A stretch of DNA of 64,000 nucleotides from contig OY804590.1 of NCBI GenBank assembly GCA_963680875.1, positions 18,848,640-18,912,639 of the forward strand. The letters are read 5' to 3'. The DNA comes from Bathymodiolus brooksi (lineage: Eukaryota; Mollusca; Bivalvia; Mytilida; Modiolidae). Positions 22,631 to 33,787 of this stretch are shown here, piece after piece; position 1 is the first letter of the stretch, and the number at the start of each line of letters is the position of its first letter. The notes under the pieces are model-generated. The model had not been told where the DNA came from. It saw nothing but the letters and a program-made list of their open reading frames with translations, and made no database searches. The translations under genes and the position numbers were made by a program.

Positions 22631-23089
22631 CTTCATTTGCGGTAAAAATACACCAAATTAAATGTACTTAATCTTTATTGACAGAGAGAAAATTAAGAAT
22701 AAAACATTTGTTTTTATTCTCATTCCATCATCATATACCATAACCAATTTTTCATTGGCAGTTCGACCCTTTCTCTGTCCATCAACTGTTGCATCAACCA
22801 CATTCTGAGGTACATGTTCTGTCCTATCTTTGGTTGTGCTGTAAGTAAGATAATGTTCAGAGTAAAACTCATGACAATTTGTAGGTCTAGTACTATGAAG
22901 ACATAATCGTCATATTATCACAATGTAACCTGTTCTCGCCGTTGTATAGCTGACAAATGCCTCACTTGCTGTTAAAGAGCAATGACAGTCAGATAATGTG
23001 CATGTCTAAAATGAAATTATCTCCCTTTCCCGTTTTATATCTAAGTAACAATGGTGAAATGGGATTATCTCCCTTTCGTATTTTAAACA
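22631..23089. other. No gene seen
   Basis: AT-rich sequence. I find no repeat family or coding frame that I can support. Confidence 0.45.
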
Positions 23090-23365
23090 CATCGGTGAGG
23101 TAATGGTTATCGTACTCAGCTCGAGTCCGATGCATCATGGGTTCGTTGCGATTTCCGCATGGAAATGGTGTTCGGTTCATCTTTGCCTCCGGTTGATTGT
23201 GAAAGGGGGCATATCTTTGTTTTTTGTTTTTGCTTGCGCATAGTGGTGTCCAACACATATTATGTTGTGTTTTGTTTTTCTACGTCTTTTGTACCCTGTG
23301 TTGCCAGTTTCTCTGGATGGTCCATTTTTGGTTGTCCCTTCTGTATTCTCTAACGTTTATCTTTG
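23090..23365 (+). mobile_element. SINE-C-like head fused to a family P form B tail
   Basis: CATCGGTGAGGTAATGGTTA (compare 39378) is followed from about 23150 by form B tail sequence: GTTGCGATTTCCGCATGGAA, TGTTGCCAGTTTCTCTGGAT and TATTCTCTAACGTTTATC. The join may be a recombination or a nested insertion. Confidence 0.6.
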
Positions 23366-23959
23366 AGCCCTGGTATGTCAACCCAAAGACAATACAATTG
23401 ATATTTGCTGCTTCTCTGCTAAACAAGCAGCATTTAGAAGTTAAAACAGATACTGGATGGCTAGATATGAATTAAAATATGTTGTTTCAGTGAGCTAGCA
23501 CTATGAAAATCCTACTATAGCCTATGGTCATTCCTTACTTTTTGCATCGAAATTCAAATTCAAATTCAAATACTATACTTCCTCATAAGATAAATGGACC
23601 CAGTTTTATACTCTCTCTTGATAATTTGAATGAATGAATACGTCTTTTACTTTCTCTACGGAGATTTAACATTACATGGTCGCCATCTTTGTTTCTAATG
23701 GAACGCTGAGTTGTTTACCACGCTTCTTCTTTAATTGTGTCCCTACATTTTCAATAAAAACTTTCGATAAAGTATGACAAAAATGTTATTTTACTTCGTC
23801 TGCCAATATTTCATATTTCGTTTATCCAAAGGTTGACATTAAGAAGAATTCTGAGAACATCCGACCAAATTAACACAAGTTAAGAGCAGAGTACATCTTG
23901 ATTCTTGTTGCTTTGTGTATTGGAATTGTAATTTGTTTTTGTATTGATTCTTACTCTAT
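23366..23959. other. No gene seen
   Basis: AT-rich sequence with a short (AAATTC)n run at 23548-23570. No coding frame is supported. Confidence 0.45.
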
Positions 23960-25105
23960 TTGTAAAACTAAAGATTGAGGAACACAAACCCCAATAAAAA
24001 CCGGGGGTGAATAAGGTACTCCGGACGGGTAGGCACTTCCTGCTCCACTAGTGACACCCGTCGTGTTACTCTTACCACAAACCGAGTGATACGTCATGAA
24101 TGCATGAATTATAAAAGGGCCGGATCGTGATTACGATAAACGGGACATATTCGTGGTCATTTGTGACACAGATATTCCGCAACGGCCAACCAAGTCGTGG
24201 TAGCTACGGTAAAACTTTTGAAGTAATGACTTCAACTTAACCCTGGTTCAGTAGTTTCCTCATTAGCAGCAAACCTCTATCAAGGAAATCATGATAGGAA
24301 CCACAAACCCTGGAACTGGGACTGAGAGATATATAATCCATATAATTCCATACTGCTGGAATGTTGCTACATATAAATGAAATGTTCATAATAGGAAAAT
24401 TGAGGCCATCTCTTTTGTCGTAAGCTTTCGTTGATAGCCGGACCTCACTCTCAATTTCGAGGTGTTGGTCAATGTATGAAGCAGGCCTAGTTAATTCTGT
24501 GTTATCCTCTATTTCAAACGCAATTGGATAGATGTGATCAAATGACATGACATGTACAGCGGAACGTGAAATTAAAGGATCGGGCTAGCTTCTTTTCGTT
24601 TTTGGTGAGAAGCTCCTGTATGAAGTCAACCTTGTGCAAATAAAGGAACAAGTCGGCGAGAAATGGAGCGCAGTTGGTACCGATAGGAATGCCGACTGTC
24701 TGTTGAAAAACACATCCACCAAACATAACAAATATATTGTCAATCAAAAACTCGCGCATATTGATGATATCAGTTTCAGAGAACTTTTTGGTAGATATCC
24801 CTTCCTAAGACAATGTGTTTGTATATGTTTTGTTAAACACAGGTGGACTAATTCTTTTGATCTCTTTTTGAGAGGAGAATAGTTGTGTAGAGGGTAGAGA
24901 AGTCAAATGCTTAATGCTATTGCATGAGGAGCGGGACATTGATTGAATGTACGTACTCTAACAGATCCTTCGATTTTTATGAATCCAGATCTGATTTTCG
25001 CGCCGCCCATTGAGAGGCTAGTGTCACAGTAACCCTGAAGCCCGGTTTTGGCAGCTGATAGAATAGATGTTAATAATTTGGAATTAAAATATCTAGGCAT
25101 CCACT
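23960..25105 (-). pseudogene. Family P form A copy: longest RT relic
   Basis: Minus-strand order from 25105: FNSKLLTSILSAAKTGLQGY, a broken DFSTLYTT-like region, LGRDI, MREFLIDNIFVMFGGCVFQQ, VGIPIGTNCAPFLADLFLY, KNEKKLARSFNFTFR, then a short break where YIDD should be. It continues with IYPIAFEIEDNTE, YDKRDGLNFPIMNISFICSN and VCGSYHDFLDRGLLLMRKLL. The tail's inner part follows (to 23960), but its last 100 bp are missing. At least three frame breaks and the loss of the catalytic box make it inactive. This copy shows the IP(M)GTN motif best. Confidence 0.85.
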
Positions 25106-25254
25106 AACAGTATTGTTTTAACATTTAATGCATTAACACTTACTCATAGTCCTGGTCAACTGAGACCTGACAGACAACACCATTGCCGTCATAAGTAGGA
25201 TCAGAACAATCTTTGATGAAAACATGCTTAATCTGAAATTACAATTAATACACC

Positions 25255-25600
25255 AGATATAATAGAATGACTTAAATACTACACCGTCTGAACTGTAGAG
25301 GCAGTGATTAAATCTAAAACAAATATATACATGACCGCTCATGTTCCTGACTTTGTACATGCACGTCAATAAAACAAAATGGCGGGATAAAACTAGTTAT
25401 ATGAACCTAAACCTCTCATATTAGTCAATTTATGCCGTCATACAAGTGTTTTATATATGTGACTTACCAACCTTTACATATAATTTATGCCGTCATACAA
25501 GTGTTTTATACATGTGACATACCAACCATTACATATAATTTATGCCGTCATACAAGTGTTTTATACATGTGACATACCAACCTTTACATATAATTGGGTG
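25255..25600 (+). mobile_element. Family II copy with a 55 bp triplication
   Basis: CTACACCGTCTGAACTGTAG, ACATGACCGCTCATGTTCCT and AAATGGCGGGATAAAACTAG are family II. Its 3' part, starting TTTATGCCGTCATACAAGTG, is present three times, at 25429, 25484 and 25539 (55 bp period). The single-copy version occurs near 12572. Confidence 0.88.
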
Positions 25601-25689
25601 ATCACAGTTGTTGTGAAGACCCGCGAGTCTGATACACAAATGATTAATGCTGACAGACACGCATGTACATTGACACATTGCTAAGATTA

Positions 25690-26120
25690 CTGTCTTTTAT
25701 TCTGTAGCTCTTAACCCATAAACTTCTCACGGAAACTCCGAGGGTAAAGGAATAATACCTACTTCCTCCGATGTGGGGAACAATCCAACAAAAAGAAGCG
25801 TCCGTTAGTTGAAGAGGGCGAATGAAGTGCATAAATGGTCGTTATAACGCGATGTACATGAGTGTCTCGTATATCTAATATGTCACGCTCCTTGTTTGTA
25901 AGAGACAAATTGTAGGAGATACTGTTTACCAATAAGATGAACAACAAAAACTACCACATCTTCTGGAGAGTTCAAACAGCAATAGTTTGTTAGGAGTGGT
26001 CGTTGGTGGCCTGTGGCAAGACGACATTCTCCGCCCTATCCGTTTTTATCATAATCTCCCTTTGACATTAAAATCTGCCACTCTTGGGAACATCCCGGTG
26101 CCCCCTTTTTCTACATATAT
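25690..26120. mobile_element. Family III repeat copy, diverged
   Basis: CTTCCTCCGATGTGGGGAAC, ATGTCACGCTCCTTGTTTGT and TTAGGAGTGGTCGTTGGTGG correspond to the blocks of the copies at 47000 and 52805. The open frames here follow the repeat and carry no motif. Confidence 0.6.
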
Positions 26121-26659
26121 GTACATGATTGTGTACTCTCCTAGTGTTAGTGTATTTATAACCAGTTAGTCAAATTTTCGTAATATGTTTAATCACCACC
26201 ATGGTGGGTAAATTTCTGCATGATGATTTTCGTCGAAATTAACAACTTAATAAAAATATTTTTGACGTTTTGGTCCTATAGGATAAACATACTCTAATGG
26301 TAGCAGGTTAATACTCTATATAAGACTTGTTCGCGTTATGAATATATCTGAAATGCTGGTTACATCATGTTAAAGTTAAAAAACAATAAATGAATCAAAC
26401 GTTACACAAACAGAACTCTATAGCAAACATGAAAGCCATGCATGGTCGTTCACTGTTTAACTTCGTCAGTCTACAGTTATATTTACACCCTGCTTGGATA
26501 AAATGTCTGAAACAAACTCGGATCACTTCGAAGAGACGCTTTCGTGTATCCTAAGAGTAACGATCTCTAACCTACATATTCTACCTTTCAAGCTAGTAGT
26601 AAGTAAACTACGAACGTTCACCGACCCTGTATTTGTACTGTCCATGGTTATGTTGTCAT
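26121..26659. other. No secure gene; possible first exon
   Basis: An ATG at 26503 opens 32 codons (starting MSETNSDHFEETLSCILRV) and meets a GTAAGT donor at 26599. I find no matching next exon, so I leave this as a note, not a gene. Confidence 0.2.
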
Positions 26660-26800
26660 TCCTGGTTTGTGTGAGGTTCGTGTTACTTGTCGATCTTTAG
26701 TTTTATATGTATGTTTTGTAGATCGTTGTTTGTCCTTTTGTACTTTTTCTTTTGGCCATTGTGTTGTCTGTTCTTCTTCGATATATGGTAAACTCCTCTT
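26660..26800 (+). mobile_element. Family P form A tail, solo
   Basis: GAGGTTCGTGTTACTTGTCG, GTAGATCGTTGTTTGTCC and GGCCATTGTGTTGTCTGTTC are present. The terminal segment is lost after CTTCGATATATGG. Confidence 0.85.
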
Positions 26801-27179
26801 GTGATAGTCTGTGTGTGAAGCAAATCTTCAGAGTATTTTAATTGTTTGTTTATACATTGGCGTTTGAGATCAAGAGAGTGTTGGGACTCCATTATACGCT
26901 CGAACCCAACATATGTTAGTGCTTGTCCCAAGCTAGGACTTAGATTTCCATTGACATATGTCGTCGTCTTTTTTGTGTTCAATGATTTGAAGTGAGAGGT
27001 AGTTGTTTGTTTTGTTGATAATGGTGAATTTGTTGACATCGCTTTTTAAATTTTCTTTTCTTAATTAATAACACATATTACTCCTGCTAAAAATACGATA
27101 GTAACATATAGTCGGTAATACATCCTATGTAGCTTCATTGTTAGCAATATACTCTCTATGAAAGAAATCCTGATATGAA

Positions 27180-27365
27180 ATGGAAGTTCTGGAATGTCGT
27201 ATCAACTGAAAGAAAATGACTTATTATGTAGGTTCTGCTGGAATGTGAATACACATACATATAAATAGAAAGAACACAATGAGAAAATTGAAATCATCAC
27301 TATTGTCACAGGCTTTGCTGTATCCTTTATTTCAAGTTTTAATTGGATAGATGCGATCAACACAG
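27180..27365 (-). pseudogene. Family P RT scrap
   Basis: Minus-strand reading gives DRIYPI-like (GATCGCATCTATCC), then a DNSDDFNF-like segment and an IPAEPT-like segment, with stops. It lies immediately downstream of the tail at 27374-28436, in the same orientation, as in a head-to-tail pair. Confidence 0.6.
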
Positions 27366-27373
27366 TTACAAAA

Positions 27374-28436
27374 GAAGAGTTTAAACTATTTAAAGACACT
27401 AAAGGTGTAAATAGAATCAGTAAATCGACGAAAAAAGACAACACAATGGCCAAAAGAAAAAAAGACAACACAATGGCCAAAAGAAAAAAACAACAAAATG
27501 GCCAAAAAAACAACAACAACACAATGGCCAAAAGAAAAAAAGGCAACACAATGACCAAAAGAAAAAAAGACAACACAATGGCCCAAAGAAAAAAAGACAA
27601 CACAATGGCCAAAAGAAAAAAGACAACACAATGATCAAAAGAAAAAAAGACAACACAATGGGCAAAAGAAAAACAACAACACAATGGCCAAAAGAAAAAA
27701 GACAACACAATGGCCAAAAGAAAAAAGACAACACAATGGCCAAAAGAAAAAAGACAACACAATGGTCAAAAGAAAAAAAGACAATACAATGGCCAAAAGA
27801 AAAAAGACAACACAATGGCCAAAAGAAAAAAGACAACACAATGGCCAAAAGAAAAAAGACAACACAATGGTCAAAAGAAAAAAGACAACACAATGGCCAA
27901 AAGAAAAAAGACAACACAATGGCCAATAGAAAAAAGACAACACAATGGCCAAAAGAAAAAAGACAACACAATGGCCAAAAGAAAAAAGACAACACAATGG
28001 TCAAAAGAAAAAAAGACAATACAATGGCCAAAAGAAAAAAGACAACACAATGGCCAAAAGAAAAAAGACAACACAATGGCCAAAAGAAAAAAGACAACAC
28101 AATGGCCAAAAGAAAAAAGACAACACAATGGCCAAAAGAAAAAAGACAACACAATGGCCAAAAGAAAAAGACAACACAATGGTCAAAAGAAAAAAAGACA
28201 ACACAATGGCCAAAAGAAAAAAGACAACACAATGGCCAAAAGAAAAAAAGACAACACAATGGCCAAAAGAAAAAAGACAACACAATGGCCAAAAGAAAAA
28301 AAGACAAACAACGATCTTCAAAACACTAAACAGAAAACTACAGATCGAATAACACGGACACCACTACAAGCCGGCAGTGAACTCGGGTGCTCCGGAAGGG
28401 TAAGCAGTTCATTCTCCACTAGTGACACCCGTCCTG
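27374..28436 (-). mobile_element. Family P form A tail enlarged by a 26 bp array
   Basis: The low-coordinate end reads GAAGAGTTTAAACTATTTAA ... GTAAATCGACGAAAAAAGAC (tail terminus, minus strand). The high-coordinate end continues AAAGACAAACAACGATCTTC ... CCGGAAGGGTAAGCAG ... CACTAGTGACACCCGTCCTG (inner tail). Between them one 26 bp segment has grown to about 33 copies. Confidence 0.88.
27435..28300. repeat. 26 bp minisatellite, about 33 copies
   Basis: The unit is GACAACACAATGGCCAAAAG followed by AAAAAA, with 25-27 bp length variants in the A run. Marker variants AATGGTCAAA and ACAATACAATGG recur 235 bp apart (27761 and 27996; 27785 and 28020), a nine-unit local duplication. The reverse complement TCTTTTGGCCATTGTGTTGT is one segment of the normal family P tail (for example 26748-26770). 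All long open frames here, up to 296 codons, arise because three units give a 26-codon period in every frame. Confidence 0.97.
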
Positions 28437-28900
28437 TTGCAACTTGGAATTTTTCAGTAGACAGAAAAGCATTAATCAACTTACCTGATTGAGCGCTTTG
28501 GTGTACATATACATAAATAACCAAACAATTATCAGATTAAAAGTTTAAATCTGTCCAGAACATGTGGCAAATATGTCCTTCAAATGGTATTAATTATGTT
28601 TATATTGATGAAAACAATAGATTTCAATTATAATGGTTTAGAAAACAAAGGTTAAAGGGAATCAATCGTTTGCAGTATTTATCGTAACATTGGATAACAT
28701 TTTACTTATTGAAACATTTGAATAGTTTATAGCTTGCAATAAATCATACGTTTATCACCAATATTTAAAATGTTAATGGCTGTTTACAGTTTTCGTATTT
28801 TAAAAGCTGACTTATTGGAGAAAAGAAAGCTCTGAGATACTACCTATTACGAACTGGTCGGGTAAAAGGAGCTCTCTGATTAATTACAATAAAACTTTAG
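28437..28900. other. No gene seen
   Basis: AT-rich sequence upstream of the candidate terminal exon at 28901. No motif. Confidence 0.45.
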
Positions 28901-29083
28901 GTGGGTATCAAGGCGCAAACAACGACGGTGGTCTTAGGCTCGTGGTCGGATGTCAACGTGATTCCCCACCCAGGCCCTATAATCACACAGACGTATGATA
29001 TCGGTTACCGCGACCGCTTATTTACTGCCGGAGTAGAAACAAAACATCTGTGGAAAAAGTTAAAAGCTGAAACCAATAACTAA
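28901..29083 (+). CDS. Candidate terminal exon or coding scrap
   Basis: The acceptor-like ACAATAAAACTTTAG at 28886-28900 precedes an open frame of 60 codons that ends TAA. It includes VLGSWSDVNVIPHPGPIITQ and FTAGVETKHLWKKLKAETNN. GC content is visibly higher than in the flanks, which is consistent with coding origin. I cannot name the family, and no upstream exon in matching phase was found. It may be a host exon or a piece of a transposon ORF. Confidence 0.25.
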   Translation: MGIKAQTTTVVLGSWSDVNVIPHPGPIITQTYDIGYRDRLFTAGVETKHLWKKLKAETNN

Positions 29084-29429
29084 TGAGCTAATTCCTTAAA
29101 ATTATTTATAATAGAGGCCTGGGTGTTTTCCTGGTCTAATACATCTACGAATTTATTACCAGCAACAAAATGTGAATACTCTATATCCGTCACGAAAAAG
29201 TAAGGATTTGCATGCAACATGTGCTCCAAACCTGTTATGAACTTGCACCTAACTGGTAAAAGCCGAGGCATCATATATAAGAATGTCCATTATTATCTAC
29301 CAGGATAAAATGTACAGTCAAGTTAATATAATATTTTGAGCCAGATGAATTGGAATAACATCAGCTCACACACAACATTTTATACTAACAAAACATACTT
29401 TATCAAATTGATTTAAGTTTGGAACATTA
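29084..29429. other. No gene seen
   Basis: AT-rich sequence between the candidate exon and the family P RT relic. Nothing supported. Confidence 0.45.
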
Positions 29430-30260
29430 TTTGCACATGATAAAATCAGCTCAATTGTCAATGTGTTTCAACAAACCATCGGCATTCACATGGGTACCAA
29501 CCGTGTCCCTTTTCTCGACGACTTGTTCCTTTATTCCCACTAGGCATACTTCATACAGGTGCTTCTCACGAAAAACAGAAAGAAGCTAGCCCGATCTTTT
29601 AATTTCACGTTAAGCTATATAGATAATATCCCTTCATGATAATTCTAAGTTTGGTGATTTTATTGATCCCATAGATCCCATTAAGCGTGAAATAACGAAT
29701 ACCACATATACAACTACATGTAGGTATGCTTCATACTTTGACATTCACCTCCGAAATTGACTGTGAGGGTCGGTTAAGAACGAAACTCAACGACAAAAAG
29801 AAATAATTTCAATTTTCCCATTGTGAACTTTTCATTTATATATAAATATGTAGCAACTTTCCAGCAGCACTTGAATAAGGAGTATATCTCTCTCAGTTGA
29901 TCAGATATTCCAGAGCTTGTGGTACATGATGATTTCCTTGATAGAGGTTTGCTGCTAACAAGGAAGCTACTGAACCAAGGGTTTCTAGTGGTCATGCTGT
30001 AGTCATCAATTCGATAACCGTTACGGAGTATCTGTGTCACAAATGACCACGGATATGTTCCACATGTGGAGCAGGAACTGCCTACCCTTCCGGAGCACCT
30101 GAGTTCACCCCTGGTTCATAGTGGGGTTTATGTTGCTCGATCTTTCGTTTTCTGTGTAATATTTTGTAGATCGTTGTTTGTCCCTTTTTCTTATGGCCAT
30201 ATGTCCTCCGATTTACGGCTTGTGATTACTCCCTTTGGTATCTTCAAACTTTTCATATTA
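29430..30260 (+). pseudogene. Family P form A copy: decayed RT plus tail
   Basis: It starts within the IPMGTN motif (GCATTCACATGGGTACCAAC reads IHMGTN). It then passes KNRKKLARSFNFT and a mutated catalytic site (TATATAGATAATATCCCTTC: Y-I-D-N with stops after it). Recognisable remains of DFIDPIDPI, the CRACG-like segment and DRGLLLTRKLLNQG follow. Tail sequence follows from 30085 (CCTTCCGGAGCACCTGAGTT) to the terminus TGGTATCTTCAAACTTTTC at 30255. Many frame breaks; inactive. Confidence 0.85.
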
Positions 30261-31243
30261 TTGTGTTGCAACAACATCCAACATCCTTAAAATAATACTT
30301 ACATAATTTGTGTAAACCTGATTCCCCGAATATCAATTGTGTAACTGACAATTTTTATTAATTACATTTCATATATTCTCTAAACAAAACAATCCAACCC
30401 TCTCATAAATTAAAATAAATTAAAATTTTGAGCTAAATTAATTTTTGAACTTAAATGCATTTTATTTTCACGAAATGCAGATAAAAGATTTCAATGACAT
30501 GTATGTCATTAATATCTAAGTGATTATTTTTTTTTCAGATTTGAATGTCTATATTTAAAAGCACTGCATGATATATTGCGGGAAATGATAAAAGCGAATG
30601 CATGTTCCGACACCACTTACAAGACAAATATAGAAACCATATGACACGGTCATGTACGGTTGTACTGTTGTTTATTTCTGTTATATGAGCTTTTTTTCGG
30701 GCCATTTGCATACCTTTTAGCATGTCATAAATTAATATGTAAATGAGGAATTTACAGTGGTTAATTTTATGACGTTTTTTTTTAACATTTGATATTTTTG
30801 TACGTTAAGAAAGATTAAAACTGATAAATATTGTGCACGTTTTTTTTTGTAATTTCAATTATTTTCTTACAAGAGATAAACTCGTATTAAAACACCTATA
30901 TCTATAATGACATATTGTATTTAAATGAAGGACTGTGTCATCTCGGGTGGTTGGTTTATGGTGTGTAAGGTCATTTTCTATAATATACCAGTCAACAAAG
31001 GAAACGATATAAAGATATTTTTAATATATATTTTTATTTTAATACCAAAACAATTGTTTATTATCATTTACGTCAATGTTTTCGTGAAATGCGTTTATCT
31101 CACAAAACAAACAATAACATCCTGTTTCGTTACGGAAAAATTCTGGAAAATCAATTTTCCGTCCCCTGCTCGAGTTTGCGATGATCGAAATAGGCAATTA
31201 AATCACCTCCGGTCATTAAGTGTGCTTTCAGCAAGAGTGAACA
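30261..31243. other. No gene seen
   Basis: Very AT-rich. A TTTTTTTTTCAG acceptor-like motif ends at 30538, with no convincing exon after it. The frames at 30535-30723 and 30925-31257 have no motif. Confidence 0.45.
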
Positions 31244-31283
31244 ATTTGTCATTCTGAAAATTTGAATTTTCACAAGAACGTCA

Positions 31284-31900
31284 ATGCCACGGCGCCGTCA
31301 AAATGACCATGAGCGAGCGGTGGGTATAGTTCAAACTGGAATAACTCGCCAGGTCGTTGCAGACCACTTTAATGTGTCTAGAATAACCATTTCAAGGCTA
31401 ATGATTCGTCTTCGACAAACAGGTAGGACGAATGACAGACCCCGTAACAACAGGCCGCGTGTGACGTCACAATATCAAAACAGACATTTACGCCTTATTC
31501 ACCTCCGGTACCGTATGATAACGGCTGAGGACACTGCCCGTAGAACACATGGTCTATCAAACATCCGAATTTCAGGTCAGAATGTTCGCAGAACACCACG
31601 TCAATCTGGATTTCGAGCTAGGCGTCCAGCGGTAGGACCAGTCCTTAAACAACGCCATAGGACCGCGAGACTAGCCGTCATTGGAGGCTTCACACCTGGC
31701 AACACATCTTTTTTAGTGATCAATCCCGATTTTCACTTTGTTTTAGCGATGGACGTTATCGTGTGTACCGCAGGGGTTGGGAACGTTTTACGGACCAGTG
31801 TGTGTATGAGTCCGACCGTTTTGGAGACGGAAGTGTTATGTGTCTTCGTCTAACAATGTTTTGCATATATGACATTATCGTGGAAATACACATTTTGTTT
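31284..31900 (+). pseudogene. Tc1/mariner-like transposase, frameshifted and 3' truncated
   Basis: The N-terminal 130 codons are intact: an HTH region (QVVADHFNVSRITISRLMIR) and a basic linker (TGRTNDRPRNNRPRVTSQ), then a second HTH-like part (GLSNIRISGQNVRRTPRQSG) and GPVLKQRHRTARLA. Near 31675 a deletion shifts the frame. The other frame (31683-31860) continues WRLHTWQHIFFSDQSRFSLC and RFTDQCVYESDRFGDGSVM. The first catalytic aspartate sits in FSDQS, where FSDES is usual. The second aspartate and the glutamate are missing because the sequence ends there. The upstream flank (31244-31283) may be the element's 5' UTR. Inactive. Confidence 0.88.
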
Positions 31901-31960
31901 GTACTACAACGAAAGGCTCACCTACGACTCGCTTTTTACCTGTTTCAAAAGTAGTATATA

Positions 31961-32420
31961 TACCGACAATGTAGGTTAAATATATATGTTTATTGTCCAA
32001 GGTTATCTAGTACACCTGTAAAACATTATATTTACAAAGATCAGTCAATATATTTCTGTGGTTAGAAGATTTTGAATGGGAGATATTTACCGTTATATAA
32101 AAATATTAGGCTATCTATTTTTCTTAAATGTCTTTTAAATACTTTCATCTAATTGAGTAAATGGTTAATCTATTTAAGTGTAGCATGACACCGTGATGAC
32201 ATTAACCCATATAATCCTCCACACAGTGACATGAGAAATTCCCCCTTTTTCGATGGAAATTCCATTTTATATACCTACCTAGAAAATCCAAGAGACCTTA
32301 CCCACAGTGGAAGAGCGTGGTAAAGCAGTTAGTACATTCGCTCAAAGGTAATATTAATAGTTTGTTTTTAAACCTTCTAACCGCTTACAGAAAATAAACA
32401 TAGTTTTGTTTATACTATCC
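31961..32420. other. No gene seen
   Basis: AT-rich sequence after the transposase relic. No supported feature. Confidence 0.45.
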
Positions 32421-32424
32421 TATG

Positions 32425-32640
32425 CAAGAAGAGTTTGAAGATACCAAAGGGAGGTAATCAGAATCAATAAATCAAAGAACAATGACCAAAAGGAAAAAGG
32501 ACAAACAACGATCTATAAAACATACATATAAACCTAAAGATCCAGTAACACGAACCCCATTAAAAACCGGGGGTGAACTCAGGTGCTCCGGAAGGGTAGG
32601 CAGTTCCTGCCCCACTAGTGACACCCGTCATGTTAATCTA
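32425..32640 (-). mobile_element. Family P form A tail, complete solo
   Basis: AAGAGTTTGAAGATACCAAA, then CAATGACCAAAAGGAAAAAG (single 26 bp segment), ACCCCATTAAAAACCGGGGG, CTCCGGAAGGGTAGGCAGTT and CCACTAGTGACACCCGTCAT. This is a clean reference for the unexpanded tail. Confidence 0.92.
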
Positions 32641-32744
32641 GTTAACATGTACAATAACCCCACTGTAGTTGAGATTTCGATTCCCGCCATGGTGAGTTGT
32701 ACTCGATACAAACTTATGTGATCAAATATATCAGTGACATCTTG

Positions 32745-32860
32745 TGACATCATCACTGCATGTAAAAGACAACTAGCGACAGGAATACCAATGAATACAA
32801 ACAATTTATTACAAGTGGTCGTTGGTGATCCGTTAGCAGGCAAAATTTTCCTAAGCTTTT
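32745..32860 (+). mobile_element. Family III fragment
   Basis: CATGTAAAAGACAACTAGCG, ACAAGTGGTCGTTGGTGATC and CGTTAGCAGGC match the second half of family III copies. Confidence 0.5.
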
Positions 32861-33155
32861 CTTAATGTGCTCTTTTCACATGTGGTAAGCTAAACTTCAG
32901 TCAGTAGGCCTCTATTCCAGTTCCCATTTGTTTTTACCTGCTTTATTTTCGTCATGAAATCAGCCGGCTGAAATACTGACACGTGACACAACAACCAACC
33001 AATCAACTTGTACATTCTAATGGCAGAGTTCAATATATGTTGTATATTTGTGTGAATGAAATTGTTTAATAATGCCAAACTATACAGTGGCATTGCCATT
33101 GATGGATTATTGCTAACGTCTTGGGGAGTGAGTAATATTTCAGCTATATTTAGGA

Positions 33156-33521
33156 ATGGGGACAACCGGGGGAAGGACTTTTGATTGTCACTGGGAATGT
33201 ATGAATTGTAGGGTAGGGACGAAAAATTTAGTCTTTTGCAGGGGTAACAATATGCCTACTCTTTTTTCGAAATGTACAAAAGAGATATTTATCGTGCATG
33301 GAGCATGCCATTCTCCAAACACATTTCCCACTAGGATCTGCGATAACTCTAAAGGATTTCCATTTTATAACGTCACAATCCACCACCCAGAGAGCATCCC
33401 CTATCCACCACACGGGGAAGCCTGGGCAGCTCTTGTGGTCGAGCCTGGAAGGCGTCACTAGTACCCAGTTATCTCTAACCGTGCTATGAGTGTAAACCAT
33501 GCAAACTTCACGACAACACAT
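33156..33521. other. Higher-GC block with overlapping ORFs on both strands
   Basis: A plus frame (33156-33461, 101 codons, cysteine-rich at DCHWECMNC) and a minus frame (33228-33521, 97 codons, with GFPVWWIGDALWVVDCDVIK) overlap. The GC content stands out from the flanks, so one of the two may be an old coding fragment. I recognise neither. Confidence 0.25.
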
Positions 33522-33787
33522 GCGATTGTTTGTTTTCTCAGGAATAAAAACAATGTTACGTGTGATAAATTATTTAGTTAAATTTACGTATCAATAGTAA
33601 AGAAATTATTGATGACCCACAGATGAATTCTCGAGATACAATGTATCGTGTGTAAATAGTACCCATGGGATTGACTTTATTAAATTTTCAGAATGTTTAC
33701 TAATTACGAAAGATAAGATACACGCTTTTACTATGCACGTACAAATCACATAAAAGGTATTACTATTATCATATATTTTTGTGAACA

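Noticed and set aside
27202..28492. Long open frames (up to 296 codons) on both strands through the 26 bp array
   Set aside because: They follow from the repeat: three 26 bp units make a 26-codon period with no stop in any frame. Low-complexity products (K/R-rich or F/L/C-rich) are by-products.
30925..31257. 110-codon ORF
   Set aside because: No motif, and AT-rich composition. Its end overlaps the presumed 5' flank of the Tc1-like relic.
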